A stretch of DNA of 64,000 nucleotides, from contig NC_090744.1 of assembly GCF_036898095.1 (NCBI RefSeq), forward strand, positions 10,865,677 through 10,929,676, in the 5' to 3' direction. Source of the DNA: Palaemon carinicauda. Lineage: Eukaryota > Arthropoda > Malacostraca > Decapoda > Palaemonidae. Below the pieces are notes generated by a model, which worked only from the letters and a program-made list of their open reading frames with translations, was not told where the DNA came from and made no database searches. Shown one piece after another: positions 31,757-42,990 of this stretch; the stretch's first letter is position 1, and every line of letters starts with the position of its first letter. The position numbers and the translations under genes are program-made.

Positions 31757-33000
31757 TTATGGGAATGTAGTGGCTGAGCCCCCGCCTACTACTGCATTCG
31801 TTGCTACGAATGGTCCCAGGGTGTAGCAGTTCTCGTAAAGAGACTGGACATCTTTGAGATAGAATGATGCGAACACTGAATTGCTTCTCCAATAGGTTGC
31901 ATCCATAACACTCTGCAGAGAACGGTTCTGTTTGAGGGCCACTGAAGTAGCCACAGCTCTCACTTCATGTGTCCTTACCTTCAGCAAAGCAAGGTCTTCT
32001 TCCTTCAGATGAGAATGTGCTTCCCTAATCAGGAGCCTGAATAGGTAAGAAACTGAGTTCTTAGACCTTGGAAGAGAAGGCTTCTTGATAGCACACCATA
32101 AGGCTTCTGATTGTCCTCGTAAATGTTATGACCTTTTTAGATAGTACCTAAGAGCTCTAACTGGGCAAAGTACTCTCTCCAGTTCGTCCCCCACCAAGTT
32201 GGACAGGCTTGGGATCTCGAACGACTTAGGCTAAGGACGTGAAGGAAGCTCGTTTTAGCAAAAAACCGAGCTGCAAGGAACATGAAGCCGTTTCAGATGT
32301 GAAAAACTATGTTCCTGCTGAAGGCGTGGATCTCACTTACTCTTTTAGCTGTTGTCAAGCACACGAGGAAAAGAGTTTTTAATGTGAGGTCCTTAAAAGA
32401 GGCTGATTGGAGAGGTTCAAATCTTGATGACATAAGGAACCTTAGGACCACGTCTAGATTCCAGCCTGGAGTGGACAACCGACGTTCCTTTGAGGTCTTA
32501 AAAGACCTAAGGAGGTCCTGTAGATCTTTGTTGGTGGAAAGATCCAAGCCTCTGTGGCGGAAAACCGCTGCCAACATACTTCTGTAACCCTTAATCGTAG
32601 GAGCTGAAAGGGATCTTACGTTCCTTAGATGTAACAGGAAGTCAGCAATCTGGGTTACAGTGGTACTGGATGAGGAAACTGCATTGGCCTTGTACCAGCT
32701 TCGGAAGACTTCCCCTTTAGACTGATAGACTCTGAGAGTGGATGTCCTCCTTGCTCTGGCAATCGCTCTGGCTGCCTCCTTCGAAAAGCCCCTAGCTCTT
32801 GAGAGTCTTTCGAAAGTCTGAAGGCAGTCAGACGAAGAGCGTGGAGGTTTGGATGTACCTTCTTTACGTGAGGTAGACGTAGAAGGTCCACTCCTAGAGG
32901 AAGAGTCCTGGGAATGTCGACCAGCCATTGCAGTACCTCTATGAACCATTCTCTCGCGGGCCAGAGCGGAGCCAACCAACGTCAGCCGTGTCCCTTTGCG
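31757..33000 (-). pseudogene. DIRS-2 YR relic
   Basis: Two open pieces, 31757-31987 (H-x-x-R box THEVRAVAT and Tyr box FASFYLKDV intact) and 32293-33000 (core-binding domain and TTAKRVSEIHAF with the catalytic Arg), are separated by frameshifts and stops near 31990-32290. At about 32965 a one-base insertion fuses the pol frame into the YR frame, so a 279-residue chimeric frame starts at 33132. Catalytic residues are individually conserved but not in one frame. Confidence 0.88.
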
Positions 33001-34085
33001 AGAGGCGAACTTCTGAAGTACCCTGTTGACAATCTTGAACGGCGGGAATGCATACAGGTCGAGATGGGACCAATCCAGCAGAAAAGCATCCACGTGAACT
33101 GCTGCTGGGTCTGGAATCGGAGAACAATACAACGGGAGCCTCTAGGTTATCGAGGTAGCGAACAGATCTATGGTTGGCTGACCCCACAGGGCCCAAAGTC
33201 TGCTGCAAACATTCTTGTGAAGGGTCCACTCTGTGGGGATGACCTGACCCTTCCGGCTAAGGCGATCTGCCATGACATTCATATCGCCCTGAATGAACCT
33301 CGTTACCAGCGTGAGCTTTCGATCTTTTAACCAGATGAGGAGGTCCCTTGCGATCTAGAACAACTTCCACGAATGAGTCCCTCCCTGCTTGGAGATGTAA
33401 GCCAAGGCTGTGGTGTTGTCAGAGTCCACCTCCACCACCTTGTTAAGCTGGAGGGACTTGAAGTTTATCAAGGCCAGATGAACCGCCAACAGCTCCTTGC
33501 AATAGATGTGAAGTGTCCTTAGCTCCTGATTCCATGTTCCCGAGCATTCCTGTCCGTCCAAAGTCGCACCCCAGCCCGTGTCTGATGCGTCAGAGAAGAG
33601 ACGGCGGTCGGGTTTCTGAACAGCCAAAGGTAGACTTCCTTGAGAAGAAAGCTGTTCTTTCACCACGTGAGAGTAGACCTCCTCTCTTCGGAAACAGGAA
33701 CTGAGATCGTCTCTAGCGTCACGTCCTTTATCCAGTGAGCCGCTAGATGATACTGAAGGGGGGGAGGTGGGGTCTCCCTAACTCGATGAACAGGGCAGCG
33801 ATGAAAGTGTCCCTGTTAGACTCATCCACTACCTGACTGAGCATCGGTTCCTTCTCAGCATGCTCTGGATGCAAACTAGGGCTTAGTATATCTTTGGGGC
33901 CGACAGAAAAGCCCGAAAAGCTCGACTCTGAAGATCCATACCCAGGTAGACAATGGTCTGGGATGGGACGAGCTGGGACTCCTCAAAATTGACCAGGAGG
34001 CCCAGTTCCTTGGTCAGATCCATAGTCCATCTGAGAATCTCCAGACAGCGACGACTTGTGGGAGCTCTTAAAAGCTAGTCGTCTG
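33001..34085 (-). pseudogene. DIRS-2 pol relic (RT motif C side and RNase H)
   Basis: RNase H is recognisable at 33355-33666 with SDASDTGWGA, CKELLAVHLA and VDSDNTTALAY. The thumb/connection region lies at about 33670-34060 with indels. The RT fingers and palm (motifs 1, A and B) are absent because of the deletion at about 34085. Stops include TAG after the KLF segment. Confidence 0.82.
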
Positions 34086-34679
34086 ACGGAGCCGGACACA
34101 AGATCATGGTACTGCTGCACAGTCTGTGAACTGTCAACCATGGGGAAGCGAGGAAGTACAGTGACAACCCGAAGCTGTCTAGACTGTCTGGGTCGTACAG
34201 ACAACTCCTTATCGGGTTGCTGAGGTTGCCGCACTGCGTCACAACAAGTCACTTCTGCTGGTTGTTGAACGTCTTCCCAGTGACACACTGACTCCGTAAA
34301 CAAAAAATCCTCTAACAAGGACTAAGCTTGGACTGCATGTCTTGCAACACAGCTCAAGGTCTATGGGAGCAGGTGTGGTAACAGACGGGGTTAGCGACTG
34401 AAGTGGAACCATTACCCTCCCTGGAAGCATGCTATGCTTAAATAAAAGTCCATAGGAGGCTAAGCAGCTAAAGGCTCCTCTCCAAATGACAGAGTCCTCA
34501 AGGGAAAATCAGAAGGAGGGAGAATAGCACTTTCTCATCTACAGGAACCATATCCGAGAAAAGCTAAGTTCTCTCAGTGAGGGTTTCACTGGTGCAAAAG
34601 CAGCAGACTAGAAGGCAACGTTATGAAACTGCTTGACAGTCTAGTGAGTTGGCAACAACCAAAGATGTGTGACTGAGAA

Positions 34680-34970
34680 GCATGCGGTAAGGTATGCAGA
34701 GCATGCTGTAAGGTAAGCAGAGCATGTTGCATGGCGTGCGGCTTGTGCTGCATGGGATGAGGCTCATGCTGCATGGGATGAGGCTCATGCTGCATGGTAT
34801 GAGACTCATGCTGCATGGGATGAGGCTCAAGCTGCAAGGGATGAGGCTTATGCCGCATGCGTTGAGGAGGATGCCGCATGGGATGAGGCTCAAGCTGCAA
34901 GGGATGAGGCTTATGCCGCATGCGTTGAGGAGGATGCCGCATAGTATGAGGCTCCTGCCTCATGGGTTGA
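34680..34970 (-). repeat. 21 bp repeat encoding ~13 His/Met heptads
   Basis: Plus-strand words such as ATGCTGCATGGGATGAGGCTC recur every 21 bases. The minus-strand frame reads units like MQHEPHP, MRHKPHP, LQLEPHP, MQHALLT. It is roughly twice as long as the block in the first element. Confidence 0.85.
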
Positions 34971-34973
34971 GGC

Positions 34974-35268
34974 GGTTATTTATTCTTAAAAGGAAATCTG
35001 AACCTGACCCTAATCTAGCTGTCCGAGGATTTACCTGGTGAGACATCAGTCTCTTTACCAGCGAGTTTTACCAGATTTCCCCGGGCCACCACGTGACACA
35101 ATTGGTAGTAATTCATTCAAATTACCCCTAATGAGTCAATATGGATAAATATCAACACAACATCGTGTTCAAATAGAAATAAATTTCTACCTCATACTTG
35201 GGATCGAACGCTAGCCCCTTCTAATGAAAGGCCAGGTCGAAACCAACCATGCCACGAGAGCCCATTGC
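34974..35268 (-). mobile_element. tRNA-derived SINE inside DIRS-2 gag
   Basis: The minus strand starts GGGCTCTCGTGGCATGGTTG (A box TGGCATGGTTGG, plus positions 35243-35254) and has a perfect B box GTTCGATCC (about 35200-35209). The body contains TGAACACGATGTTGTGTTGA and it ends in an A/T-rich AAGAATAAATAA tail. It differs from the SINE at 29.8 kb, so two SINE families are present. Gag heptad sequence resumes on both sides. No clear target duplication was resolved. Confidence 0.78.
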
Positions 35269-36540
35269 CGCATAGCATGAGGCTCCTGCCTCATGGTTTG
35301 AGGAGGACGCTGCGCAGAGAGAGGCTCATGCTGTGAAGAATGCGGTTGCTGCATGCGTTGAGGCGGCTGCCTTATAGCATGAGGTTCCTCAAGAGTTGAG
35401 GCTCTTGCCTCAAGAGTTGAGGTTGCCTCAAGAGTGGAGGTGGCTGCCGCAAGAGTTGAGGTTGCTGCCTCAAGGATGGTGGAGGTTGCCGCAACGCAAG
35501 AGGTTGCTGCATAGCGCTGGTATCTGGCAACTCCCAATGCGGCAGCTCACGCGTGGAGGTAGGTTGAGGAACCTCAACATCATACGTCTGGCAGGGTGGA
35601 CTGCGCAGAGGTGGAGTTGAGGTTGCTGCCTCGAGGATGGTGGAGGTTGTCGCACCGCAAGAGGTTGCTGCCTCGAGGATGGAGGAGGTAGTCGCAACGC
35701 ATGAGGCTCCTACCTCAAGGGTAGAGGAGGTTGCTGCAAAGCATAAGGCTCCTGCCTCAAGTGTTGAGGAGGTTGCCGCGTGGCAAGAGGCTCCTGCCTC
35801 AAGGAAAGTGGAGGTTGCTGCACAGAGCTGGTATCTGGCAACTCCCAATGCGGCAGCTCACGCATGGAGGTAGCTTGAGGAACCTCAACATCATACGTCT
35901 GGCAGGCTGGACTGCGTAGAGGTGGAGGAGCGCTCGCAGGAGGAGGTGTGTTAACCTTCTCTGCCTGAAACTCCTGCATCAACACCGCAAGCTGAGACTG
36001 CATTGTCAGCAGCATAGACCACTAGAGTTTAAGAAAGACAACAACAAACGGAGCTACTGTCCGTTGAAACTGAGGGTCTAAAACAGCTGGTGCGGCAACA
36101 GACGGAGTTACTGTCTGTTGCGATACCACCTTGCCTCTCTGGGAGGTGTGCAGTTGTCGTACTGCAGCAAGTCCGAACTGACCCAGTGCTAATGGCACCA
36201 CCTAGGAGTTGGACTTGCGCGGAAGGGACCGACTTGCACTTAAAATCTGCAAGATTTAGTCCATGGTTTCTGCGAGAAACCTCTTCCGCAGACAAGGAAT
36301 AAATGGGCTCTCTCGTCTTTGTGTGGGTGGGGTGATCACGTCGGCTACGTGAGTTGGTTACACCCGAAACCACGGAGGGAAACGTCTGTTCGTCGATCAA
36401 GGCCTGCTGAACCCATAAGTCCTTCGACATTACTTCTCCCCTGGGCTTGGGAGCTTGTAAGAGGTCCCAGACTAGGCGAACAACTGGCACGAACAGACGA
36501 ACCCTCGAACGCAACACTGTAACACTTTGCGCTTATCACT

Positions 36541-37673
36541 TTTGATTTTCTGTTTGCACTTATTTCACTGAACTCGAAACTTTAAGTGGTTTGTACCTGA
36601 AACACGCAATTCTATCCTTCATTAAAAGTTAGTAATTGCGAAAACAGTATTACAATGTAACAGAAAAACATAATGAAAGATAAATAATTCAGTGGCTGGA
36701 AAAGAGAGTAAACACTAGATCAAATAAACTACGTTTAAAATCTCTCACCGCATAAAGCCTGAGAACAAGAATAAAACTCTAGAAACGTTTACCTTCTTCC
36801 CCTAAAGAGACTAGGGAGAAGAGCAAAAACGATAACAACGTTACCCGCTTGAACGAAACGTTTATCCTCCTCTCTCTCCCTCCGTCTCTATCTCTCTCTC
36901 TCTCTCTCTCTTGACTTAGCACCTGAGAGAAGAGCCCAATTATATATATCGTTAAAACATATTATTGTTAAAGGAAAAAAACTGAAAGGTTTCCCAAATA
37001 AAAAGTTCCTTTATTAGAATTAAAACCATTTAAGCTAAGAAAGAATGAACAAAACGCTAGAATCGGTTTACTCTTACTGCAACGTGACACCGTGATAGAC
37101 TCTCTCTCTATCGTAACGATAGAGCGCAAGTTGAACGTTCTGAACGTCAACAACTGCAGAGACAAAACAAAACGTTAGTTCAACTTTGAAAACAGTACAA
37201 GACTATCAAAGAAATTCTTTCAAAAACATTAAAATAGCATAATATGTTAACAGGTAAAAACGAAATGACGGGCTCAATGTTAATTAACTTCGGTTCAAGA
37301 AAAGACCGCCTACTATTAGGAAAGGTCGAATATAAACAAATATAAAAATTAATTTTAATAAGTTTATAATAAAAGGAAGTTAATCAAAGAGGCCTATAAA
37401 AGGCGGAGAGATATAAAATAAATCTATAACTTTGTTAAGCAAAATTAAGAGAGTCTATACTCTCTTCGACACCAACACTTCCGTCTAAGGGAAGGGTCGG
37501 CCATTTAAAAGTGAAAGAGAGTTCATACTCTCTTCGTACCAAAATTAAATAAAAAATTAAATCAAATTAATTCCAAAAACTTGCTAAGCTAATGATATAG
37601 CTTCCTGAATAGCGAAGGCTAAACTCTAGAGCAAATACATCACCAAATCCTGAGCAAAAACTCCAGAATCAAC
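36541..37673 (-). other. DIRS-2 long 5' leader-like region
   Basis: About 1.1 kb without a frame lies between the gag relic and the stretch shared with the first element's leader (from about 37560). It includes a (TC) tract at 36879-36910 and repeated GAACGTT/AACGTTTA words. It is absent from the first element, so it is either an ancestral leader lost there or an insertion here. Confidence 0.5.
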
Positions 37674-37880
37674 AGCGTATCCATGTAGGTCTAGCCGGAG
37701 GCACGACAGAGGAAAAATTGAGGTGGTGTTGACAAGAAATACTGGAGTACCTGACCACAGATGGCGCTGTGGTGTTCACCCCCACCTGTATAGCGATCGC
37801 TGGCGTATCCCGACCGTAGATTTCTGTCGGCAACAGAGTTGACAGCTACATGATTATCGGGTAAGATTAATATTGAAAAA
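37674..37880 (-). repeat. DIRS-2 5' terminal repeat (right end)
   Basis: Inverted partner of the left end from CTTACCCGATAATCATGTAG inward, with the CACCACCTCAATTT variant in both ends. The outer edge TTAATATTGAAAAA is followed by TTGCTATTTG host sequence. Confidence 0.9.
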
Positions 37881-38380
37881 TTGCTATTTGATTTACGGAA
37901 TTTGGGCTAAAGCCCAACACTGGGGATTCTTGAAAGAAATTCACCCCCCAAAATCAACAGGAAAAAGTTAGGGATATTTCTTGTTCTAGAATCTAAATCT
38001 CAGTTTTAAAAATGAGTTTCTGAACAAACCATTCGTGTAGTTGAAGTGTAAATATTAAATATATAAAAGTGAAGGCAGCAATGTGAAAAGGTGGAACCAA
38101 GACATGGCGACAAAATCATTACATAACAGAAAGATAATGACAAAAATAGCAAAGGAAAACAATACAAACAAGAATGTTGCCAAGGTTAAGGTTAATTCTA
38201 ATGGCTATGCCTTCTGCATCATAAGACTCAAAACTTCATAGTACAGTATACTAGAAGTTTTATTCTAACTGACTATGCTGTAGAATATTTTTAGTCAGGT
38301 ACTGTAGTTGAATCGGGGGAATTTCAAAAATTTAAATTTACACCGAAAGTTTTTATGTTGAACAGGCTGACATAAATCTC
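37881..38380. other. Unassigned DNA
   Basis: AT-rich, no frame, no recognised element. Confidence 0.5.
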
Positions 38381-38554
38381 TTCTTATAGTTTATATATGA
38401 AAGATATGTTTTAATGTTGTTACTGTTCCTCAAGTGTTTTAATTGTTCATTACTTCCCTTTCCTCACCGGGCAATTTTTTCATAATGAAAATTTTGGACT
38501 TATATCGCCCTGCTCTTCAAAAAAGAGGTTGTAGCTTAGCTAACACTAGTATTA

Positions 38555-38614
<60 letters not shown>

Positions 38615-38622
38615 GGGGCAGA
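38381..38622 (-). repeat. Family A fragment with (TAA)n
   Basis: The 5' third of family A in reverse orientation (TTGTAGCTTAGC at its end), followed by (TAA)19 at 38558-38614. It shows the usual link of family A to a TAA/TTA microsatellite. Confidence 0.75.
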
Positions 38623-39104
38623 CTATACAAGGGTGTCATAACGTGCATTGGACAACTTGCTTTTTATTGAGGCGGTAGTTTAAGATGCCCAAATTGTACA
38701 AAAGCATATGTGGAAGTAGAAGACAAAAGCATTATTTACCTTACATTGGAGAGACACTGGACTTAAGTTAGGTTAGTTTAAGCTAAGTTGAGATGACAAT
38801 AAGGATGAGTAGAGTTATATGGAAGAAATAGAAATTACCAAACTTTCTTTAAATGATGTCGCATTAGTAGAAAAATTACTTATAAGGCAAGTATACTAAA
38901 CAAGGCCTGCACTCTGTACTGCAGAAACATTGGCCTTGGCAAAATTTAAATAATTTAAAGTTTTCTCTCATTCCATGACTTTAACCTCTCAAATTTTAGA
39001 CCTTATAGAAGAAAACATGAGAGCAAAGTATCAAAGAAGCAAACACAGAAGGAAAACATAAAAGCGGAACACTCACCACGGATGACGTTCATACTTTGTT
39101 TCGA
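38623..39104. other. Unassigned DNA
   Basis: No frame or repeat family recognised. Purine-rich near 39000-39070. Confidence 0.4.
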
Positions 39105-39254
39105 CTCCTTAATCAATCCGACTCCTTAATCAATCCGACTCCTTAATCAATCCGACTCCTTAATCAATCCGACTCCTTAATCAATCCGACTCCTTAATCA
39201 ATCCGACTCCTTAATCAATCCGACTCCTTAATCAATCCGACTCCTTAATCAATC
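39105..39254. repeat. 17 bp minisatellite, 9 units
   Basis: Nine almost perfect tandem copies of GACTCCTTAATCAATCC without spacers. The last unit is cut short. It is non-coding and highly homogeneous, hence recent or length-variable. Confidence 0.97.
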
Positions 39255-39589
39255 AGCCTGTAAAGTGAATACAAAGGTAAGTACAAAGCTAATTCAATCA
39301 TCATACAATATATTATTTCTATACTTTCTAACGTACATCTTAAAATTCCACTACTCCTTTACAGCAGTAGTAAAAAAACGACAAGTCAGATAGAAAGTGA
39401 CCCAGAGAGTAACAGAAGTTTATGAATGACAAAGTCGATGCATGTCTACATTTTATATATTCATTAATTAACAAATATTTTTTCCTATATATGTCGATAA
39501 AATTTCCTGCTTCTCTATCCTTTCTATCATTTAAAAAACCTTCTTGATTTATGACAAGAGAAAATGGGAGTGGAAGCAGATGTATGTCA
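39255..39589. other. Unassigned DNA
   Basis: AT-rich, no gene seen. Confidence 0.4.
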
Positions 39590-39781
39590 GGGAGTGAATG
39601 AAGGATGCAAAGTGTTGGGGGCAGTTAAGGGAGTAGTAAAAAAATAGAGGGTTGGGCATGAATGTAAAGAGTTCTGTATGAGAAAGTGATTGTCCCAATT
39701 GTGATTTATGGATCGGAGTTGTGGGGAATGAAAGTAACGGAGAGACAGAAATTGAATGTGTTTGAGATGAAATGTCTAAGG

Positions 39782-41356
39782 CAGTGGTTCTTAACCACTG
39801 GGTCGCCACCCAAATTTGGGTCGCCTAGCCATTTAAATGGGTCACCAAGGACTTGTGGACTTCCTATTTTCCCAATATTCCTATTCAAAATATTATCAAA
39901 GTATTAATCCTGAATGTAGAAGTCTTAAGTCACTATCATCTAATGTTAAGCAAAACATTGAGACAGACGATTTGATTAAGGTGAAAAAACTACCAACATC
40001 TCTTGCCTTTTAAATCTAACCGTTGGTGGAAGGAAGGAGGAGGGGGAGGTGGAGAAAGTCAGGCACTGATGTGTCAGTGTCCAGAGTTGGCAACTAAGCG
40101 CTTTTGGCGCTAGATTTAGTGCTTTCAATGCAAGGTCGTGATCAGACATTGGTTGGGCTTTCTGAGACGCTATTAGCATTCAAAGGAAAACTGAAGTTGT
40201 GGATGAACAAAATAAACTGAAGTTGTGGATGAATAAAATAAAATCTGGAAAGACTGCATCATTTTCTCTCATCCAAGTCCAAGGCATTATTGAGGGACAT
40301 ATATCCAAGCTAATTAGAGAGTTTGATCATTACATTCCAGAAAATACGTTCAACTAAAGTTGGGTAAAAAAAAACCCTTCAACATTGAAGCTGAAGACTT
40401 GCCTGATGAAATCGCAAACATCAGCAAGCTACAGGAGGAGCTTATCGAGATCCAGAATGACGCAACACTTCATTACGATTTCAAAAGGCAAAAGGAATCA
40501 CTGAGCTCATTTTGGATCAAAGTTCACAAAGAAAAGCCCAATCTTGGAGGTGAAGCCCTGAAAACGCTAATTCCCTTTGCTACAACTTTCCTGTGCGAGG
40601 CAGGATTTTCAGCCCTCACAGTCATAAAGACAAAATACAGAAACCGTTTGCAACCAAAGGATGACCTAAGATGCAGCCTATCATCAAAATCACCCAGATT
40701 TGAAGAGCTGACCAAAACAATACAGTGTCAAGGATCTCATTGACTTTAACCACTTCACTACGGACGAAGGGACGAGGAGAAGAAGGAATGGAGGGAGCGA
40801 ATGAAGGGGTGAAGGAAAGGAGACAGGGGGGTAAGGAATGGAGAGATTGAAATGAGGGACGAAGGTAGGGAAAGGGACTATTAGGAAAGGAGGAATCGGA
40901 GAAACAAAGGAAGGAAGAGAAGTGGAGGGCAGAGGCATGGATGGAAGGGGTTAATATAAAAAATTTTAAGTAATTTTTATTTTTCCTAACATACTTACTG
41001 AGAACTACTTTCTTAGGAGTTACCTGTAATATATTTCATGTCAGATAGTCTTGTATGAATAATTTCCCTTTTCAACAATGGTAAATTATAGTCTAATTAT
41101 AAATTTTTTTATATTAACAAACATTTTTTTACTTTAAAAAATCTCAGGGCTTTGTTTTATTTCTCATGGATCATTATTATCTAGATGCACTACTTGCATT
41201 AATAAAGATTTCTGCATGTGATTTCTGTTTCTGTCACACGTCTTTACAAGCACAAGTATTTTATAATTTAAATATAAGTATTTATGAAGGTAAGGGTCGC
41301 CATGGTTGATCTGGACAGAATTTTGGGTCACAGCCATAAAAGGTTAAGAACCACTG
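39782..41356 (+). mobile_element. hAT-family DNA transposon, nested in a LINE
   Basis: Terminal inverted repeats are CAGTGGTTCTTAACC at 39782 and GGTTAAGAACCACTG ending at 41356. The 8-base target duplication is GTCTAAGG (39774-39781) and GTCTCAGG (41357-41364), one mismatch. Removing 39782-41356 and one duplication rejoins the LINE frame. Eight-base duplications and CAG...CTG ends are diagnostic of hAT. At 1575 bases it retains only the C-terminal part of a transposase. Confidence 0.94.
40200..40743 (+). pseudogene. hAT transposase C-terminal relic (ZBED5/FAM200-like)
   Basis: The first piece (about 40210-40355) reads KSGKTASFSLIQVQGIIEGH and LIREFDHYIPENTFN, then a frame change and a 127-codon open piece to 40743. 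The latter holds the hAT dimerisation region: FWIKVHKEKPNLGGEALKTL, PFATTFLCEAGFSALTVIKT and KYRNRLQPKDDLRCSL. In intact proteins this C-terminal domain supports assembly of the transposase. The BED finger and most of the RNase H-like core are missing. Domesticated ZBED5/FAM200 genes share this sequence type, but the intact terminal repeats here mark a transposon. Confidence 0.88.
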
Positions 41357-41940
41357 GTCTCAGGAGTATGGCTGGTGTATCTCGAGTAGATAGGGTTAGG
41401 AACGAAGTAGCGAGGGTGAGAACGGGTGTAAGAAATGAGTTAGCAGCTAGAGTGGATATGAATGTGTTGAGGTGGTTTGCCCATGTTGAGAGAATGGAAA
41501 ATGGCTGTCTGCTAAAGAAGGTGATGAATCCAAGAGTTGATGGGAGAAGTACAAGAGGAAGGCCAAGGTTTGGGTGGATGGATGGAGTGAAAGAAGCTCT
41601 GGGTGATAGGATAGATGTGAGAGAGGCAAGAGAGCGTGCTAGAAATAGGAATGAATGGCGAGCGATTGTGACGCAGTTCCAGTAAGCCCTGCTGCTTCCT
41701 GCGGTGCTTTGGATGACCGCGGAGGTAGCAGCAGTAGGGGATTCAGTGTTATGAAGCTTCATCTGTGGTGGATAATGGGGGAGGGTGGGCTGTGGCACGC
41801 CTAGCAGTACCAGCCGAACTCAGTTGAGTCCCTTATCAGGCTGCAAGGAATGTAGAGAGGAGAGATCCCCTTTTCTGTTGCATTATTTTTGATGTCGGCT
41901 AACCCCCAAAATTGGGGGAAGGGCCTTGGTATATGTAGTT

Positions 41941-42335
41941 AACCCCTTCAGTGAAGAATTGTTTGGTAATCTCATTGTTGTCAGGTGTATTAGGACAGAG
42001 GAGAATCTGTAAAAAATAGGCCAGACTATTCAGTGTATGTGTAGGCAAAGGGAAAGTGAACCGTAACCAGAGAGAAGGATCTAATATAGTACTGTCTGGC
42101 TAGTTTAAGGACCACATAACACTCTAGCGGTAGTATCTAAACAGGTGGCTGGTGCACTGGCCAACCTACTACCTACATTGCAAGGTCTTTAGGGGATTTA
42201 TTTTCAATACTTCTCCAAAGTACCTATTCTGTTTCCTTATTTCCTTTCATCACTGGACTATTTGTCTTTTTGGGCTTATAGCCTCCTGCTTTCCTAACTA
42301 GTTTGTAGCTTAGCTAGAAATAACAATAAAAAAAA
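41941..42335. repeat. Family A fragments in inverted orientation
   Basis: About 41941-42170 matches the 3' half of family A on the plus strand (GAAGAATTGTTTGGTAATCT to TCTAGCGGTAGTATCTAAAC). About 42200-42330 matches its 5' part on the minus strand. Confidence 0.7.
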
Positions 42336-42990
42336 CAAGCTATTAACAGACTCAGCCAGGGGTAAAATGGCAGGAGCAAGAGAAGTTGAAATTGCCCCAA
42401 AGACGATTTACCAGAAGATTGATACCTGAAGAATGCAGCAGTTTCTAAAAGAATATAACCAATGAAACCATTGGGATAGAAAGCAGAATAAAAAAAAGAT
42501 GTATCATGGGGTTGGACATATTTCTATTTAAGGGATCAGATATATTACTGTATTAGATTTTGGATAATTATTGATGCCATTCCTCTTTAGATGATGAGAA
42601 TTTCAAATGAGGATGGTACGGCAACTCCTTACGATATACTAGACGCACATGACTCGGCATCATATCTTGCATGCTGTCCGAGGAGCAGTCAAACCAAGGA
42701 GAGGAAGATTGGAAGATTATAGGCCAAAAAGTTACTGTTTATATTGCTTAAGTAATCATCCTTAATTATAAGTTTAGAAAACCTGATATTTTACTTGAAG
42801 TAATCACCCACCATATTGTGGTTCACCTATTGATTTATTAGTACATCTTGGATTTATGAAGACCTGTAAATCTATATCACGGACTCCTCTTTATATAACA
42901 ACTACTTTATTGTAAAGTGACTTTATTGGGTTTATAAAGGCTTGAATAAATATGAAACATTATAAAAAAAGGAAAAAAAAAACATCTTTG
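42336..42990. other. Unassigned DNA
   Basis: A few short frames, none convincing. A run of A lies near 42964-42982 just before the LINE fragment. Confidence 0.4.

Larger units (their letters stand above)
34086..36540 (-). pseudogene. DIRS-2 gag relic with expanded heptad repeats
   Basis: The end nearest 36540 matches the first gag (VRASCSPSLGPLTSSQAQGR for VRASRPPSPGALASSQAQGR). Moving toward lower coordinates there are two copies of a CQTYDVEVPQ...MRELPHWELPDTS segment (about 35515-35610 and 35825-35925), equivalent to CQTHVLAAPSANMRELPHQE in the first gag. Each is followed by heptads of the type LRQ(P/E)P. A long MQHEPHP/MRHKPHP heptad block lies at 34680-34970. The Cys knuckle at the N-terminus is missing. 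Frameshifts and a SINE insertion interrupt the gene. Confidence 0.75.
31042..37880 (-). mobile_element. Second DIRS1-like element, decayed (6.84 kb)
   Basis: Both ends and the ICR match the first element in design. The left end TGTTATTTTCATTAG is at 31042, the ICR junction at 31332/31333, and the right end ...TTAATATTGAAAAA at 37880. The right-most half of the RT (motifs 1 to B) is deleted: at about 34085 sequence homologous to 25255 of the first element jumps to gag-like sequence. YR, RNase H and gag survive as frame-broken pieces. A SINE is inserted in gag at about 34974-35268. It is older than or differently damaged from the first copy and cannot be autonomous. Confidence 0.9.
39590..41940 (+). 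pseudogene. Non-LTR retrotransposon 3' end, split by a hAT element
   Basis: Before the hAT insertion the frame reads VIVPIVIYGSELWGMKVTER then LNVFEMKCLR. It resumes at 41364 with SMAGVSRVDRVRNEVARVRT, VLRWFAHVERMENGCLLKKV and RGRPRFGWMDGVKEALGD, ending near 41683. This is the C-terminal part of a LINE endonuclease-reverse transcriptase, downstream of the catalytic RT motifs. The 3' untranslated part (CTAGCAGTACCAGCCGAACT) reaches about 41940. Typical 5' truncation has removed the endonuclease and RT palm. Confidence 0.85.

Noticed and set aside
39105..39254. Possible CRISPR-like array
   Set aside because: The 17 bp repeats are contiguous without spacers, no cas genes are present, and the DNA is eukaryotic.
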